A stretch of 64,000 bases of DNA from Streptomyces sp. A1136 (lineage in GTDB: Bacteria; Actinomycetota; Actinomycetes; Streptomycetales; Streptomycetaceae), in contig NZ_SSBJ01000009.1 of the NCBI RefSeq assembly GCF_004795055.1, forward strand, positions 124,001 through 188,000. The letters are read 5' to 3'. The position numbers and the translations under genes are program-made. Below the pieces are notes generated by a model. The model searched no databases. It was not told the DNA's origin and saw nothing but the letters and a program-made list of their open reading frames with translations. Numbering within the stretch: the first letter of the stretch is position 1; the number at the start of each line of letters is the position of its first letter. This document shows positions 62,835 to 64,000 of the stretch, piece by piece.

Positions 62835-63353
62835 GTGAACCGAACTGATGTCTCTGCGGCCGACGTCCCTCCCGAGGCCGGTGCCGGCCTGCGGGATCGC
62901 ACCGCCCGGTACGCGCTCCTCCCGCTGAGGATCTTCCTCGGCGTCACCTTCGTCTACGCGGGTCTGGACAAGCTGACCGACTCCGCGTTCCTGTCCGCCT
63001 CCGGCCCCGGTTCCATCGGCGAGCTGATGCACGGCGTACGGGACACCTCGGCGGTTCCCGCCCTGGTCGACCTGGCCCTCAAGGCCCCCGTCGGCTTCGC
63101 CGTGGCCCTCGCGGTCGGTGAACTGCTCGTCGGTCTCGGCGTCCTCGCCGGGCTGCTGACCCGGATCGCGGCCACCGGCGGCGCGCTGATCTCGCTCAGC
63201 CTGTGGCTCACGGTCTCCTGGGCCGTCTCCCCGTACTACTACGGCAACGACCTGGCCTACCTGATGGCCTGGCTCCCGCTGATCCTCGCCGGGGCGCCCT
63301 ACCTGTCGCTGGACGGGCTGCTGCGCTCGCGCCGGTCCCGGCGTACGGCGTAG
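62835..63353 (+). CDS. DoxX family membrane protein
   Basis: 172 residues with four membrane helices. LRIFLGVTFVYAGLDKLTDSAFL at about 30-52 is the typical first DoxX helix, followed by LAVGELLVGLGVLAGLLTRIAA and WAVSPYYYGNDLAYLMAWLPLILAG. DoxX-like proteins are linked with thiol and redox metabolism (for example the mycobacterial membrane-associated oxidoreductase complex), but the exact role is unknown. GTG start 18 bp after the preceding gene. Its 3' end overlaps the convergent small gene by 55 bp. Confidence 0.88.
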   Translation: MNRTDVSAADVPPEAGAGLRDRTARYALLPLRIFLGVTFVYAGLDKLTDSAFLSASGPGSIGELMHGVRDTSAVPALVDLALKAPVGFAVALAVGELLVGLGVLAGLLTRIAATGGALISLSLWLTVSWAVSPYYYGNDLAYLMAWLPLILAGAPYLSLDGLLRSRRSRRTA

Positions 63354-63523
63354 GTCACCAGCCCCGCCAGCGCCGCGAGGGCGAAACCGCCGATCGTCAG
63401 CGGGACCACGGCGTACCACGGCGCGTCCGTCTCACCGGTCGCGTCGAGCAGGTAGAGGACACCGCCCGCCAGCAGGACCAGGCCGGCGATCAGCCGTCCC
63501 GGCAGGAACTCATGACGCCGCAC
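63299..63523 (-). CDS. Small two-helix membrane protein
   Basis: 74 residues: two membrane helices (LIAGLVLLAGGVLYLLD and APWYAVVPLTIGGFALAALAG) and a basic tail. GTG 63523 has GGAGG six bases upstream and overlaps the 3' end of the PspC-type gene by 14 bp, implying coupling. A GTG at 63547 is an alternative. Unknown function; likely a partner of the PspC-type protein. Confidence 0.65.
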   Translation of the reverse strand: MRRHEFLPGRLIAGLVLLAGGVLYLLDATGETDAPWYAVVPLTIGGFALAALAGLVTYAVRRDRRERSSPSSDR

Positions 63524-64000
63524 GGGCCACCTCCACCTGTCCCACACCCGCGTCCAGGTGCAGCTCGATCGTCCCGCCGGCCTCGGTGCCGGCGGCCGGC
63601 GGCAGGGTCACCCGCCGCGTTTCGCCACCGCTCTCGATCCGCACGTCCCGGCTCGTCTCGCCCGGCATCCGGATGTCCCCCACCCGGATCGAGACGTCGG
63701 TCCGCGCGGTGACCTCGCGGGGCACGACCACCTTGAGCCGGCCCGCCTCGATCGACGCCCGGACGGTCAGGGTGCTGCCCTTCGTGACGTCCAGCCGGCT
63801 CAGGTCCAAGGTGGCGAGCCCCGTCCCCGAGGAGTACCGCGGCCGTACGTCGGTAACCGCCGCCGGCCGCCACAGCACGTCGTGCCAGTCCGTGCCGACG
63901 TCACGGGGCAGTACCGCCGCCCCCGCCAGCAGCCCGGCCGTGAGCAGGGACAGCAGGATCGTGCCGAAGCCGGTGCGGCCCTTGACGGAGCTGACGGCGA
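63510..64000 (-). CDS. PspC/LiaF-like membrane protein, 3' part (5' end outside window)
   Basis: Open to the window edge on the minus strand; the last 163 codons are seen. A membrane helix (FGTILLSLLTAGLLAGAAVL) is followed by an extracytoplasmic beta-helix-like domain with repeated short strands (ATLDLSRLDV, TVRASIEAGRLKVVVP, VSIRVGDIRMPG, IELHLDAGVGQVEV), the pattern of the LiaF/DUF4097-like region behind PspC domains in Streptomyces. The PspC part itself would lie beyond 64000. Confidence in a real coding gene is high, in the family moderate. Confidence 0.65.
   Translation of the reverse strand, partial: AVSSVKGRTGFGTILLSLLTAGLLAGAAVLPRDVGTDWHDVLWRPAAVTDVRPRYSSGTGLATLDLSRLDVTKGSTLTVRASIEAGRLKVVVPREVTARTDVSIRVGDIRMPGETSRDVRIESGGETRRVTLPPAAGTEAGGTIELHLDAGVGQVEVARAAS

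Overview
The window is a contiguous piece of a high-GC actinobacterial chromosome, almost certainly Streptomyces. The evidence is GC-rich third codon positions, many GTG starts, whiD and bldM side by side, a GroEL with a His-rich tail downstream of groES, and a gene order I recognise from the central core region of Streptomyces chromosomes. I see no tRNA, rRNA, insertion sequence, prophage or CRISPR array. Most of it is vertically inherited core genome.

Layout. 1-5.7 kb: the end of the ribosomal-protein region (adk, map, infA, rpmJ, rpsM, rpsK, rpoA, rplQ, truA). 5.7-10 kb: an ABC-F ATPase, a GT87-like membrane protein, then rplM-rpsI. 10-18.5 kb: cell-envelope precursor and cofactor genes (glmM, DUF389 protein, coaA, a lipoprotein, glmS, acpS, bifunctional NAD(P)HX repair enzyme). 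18.8-25.6 kb: alr and the tRNA t6A set (tsaE, tsaB, rimI, tsaD) with an alpha/beta hydrolase and a degenerate L,D-transpeptidase-like protein. 25.6-31.5 kb: membrane protein, methyltransferase, two tandem NodB-type lipoproteins, VOC protein, SEDS protein. 31.6-33.9 kb: CIRCE-controlled groES-groEL1. 34-36.6 kb: SnoaL-like protein and a divergent SDR/LysR pair. 36.8-42 kb: developmental and nucleotide genes (whiD, bldM, the ShbA/SigD-type sigma factor, guaB, guaB3). 42-45.3 kb: nucleotide-sugar dehydrogenase and glpD. 45.5-52.5 kb: three membrane-anchored Ser/Thr kinase-family proteins, the middle one a pseudokinase. 52.6-56.1 kb: a GabD2-type aldehyde dehydrogenase and a ChoD-like GMC oxidoreductase. 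56.3-64 kb: an LAXTG surface protein, chorismate mutase with an apparent attenuator, guaA, a class II aldolase-like protein, membrane proteins, DoxX, and a PspC-type protein cut by the window edge.

How the genes work together. The order alr-tsaE-tsaB-rimI-tsaD-groES-groEL-whiB-sigma-guaB-guaB3-GMC oxidase is also the order I know from Mycobacterium, so this is an old actinobacterial block into which Streptomyces-specific genes are interleaved. Translation, peptidoglycan precursor supply (glmS, glmM, alr, SEDS), GMP synthesis (guaB, guaB3, guaA) and sporulation control (whiD, bldM) are the main themes.

Most notable points. (1) A leaderless mini-ORF rich in Phe/Tyr codons followed by a terminator hairpin in front of chorismate mutase: a candidate attenuator. 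(2) Three 14-bp palindromes at an exact 19-bp period just upstream of the glpD ribosome binding site. (3) A pseudokinase with a roughly 295-residue insertion in its activation segment. (4) Five enzyme-family proteins that have lost catalytic or metal-binding residues. (5) A His-rich tail shared by TsaD and GroEL1, encoded by an identical 21-nt stretch. (6) A CGTAAC-N16-CGTTGA promoter for sigma-BldN at bldM. (7) At least a dozen genes whose -10 box lies 6-8 nt before the start codon, indicating leaderless mRNAs.
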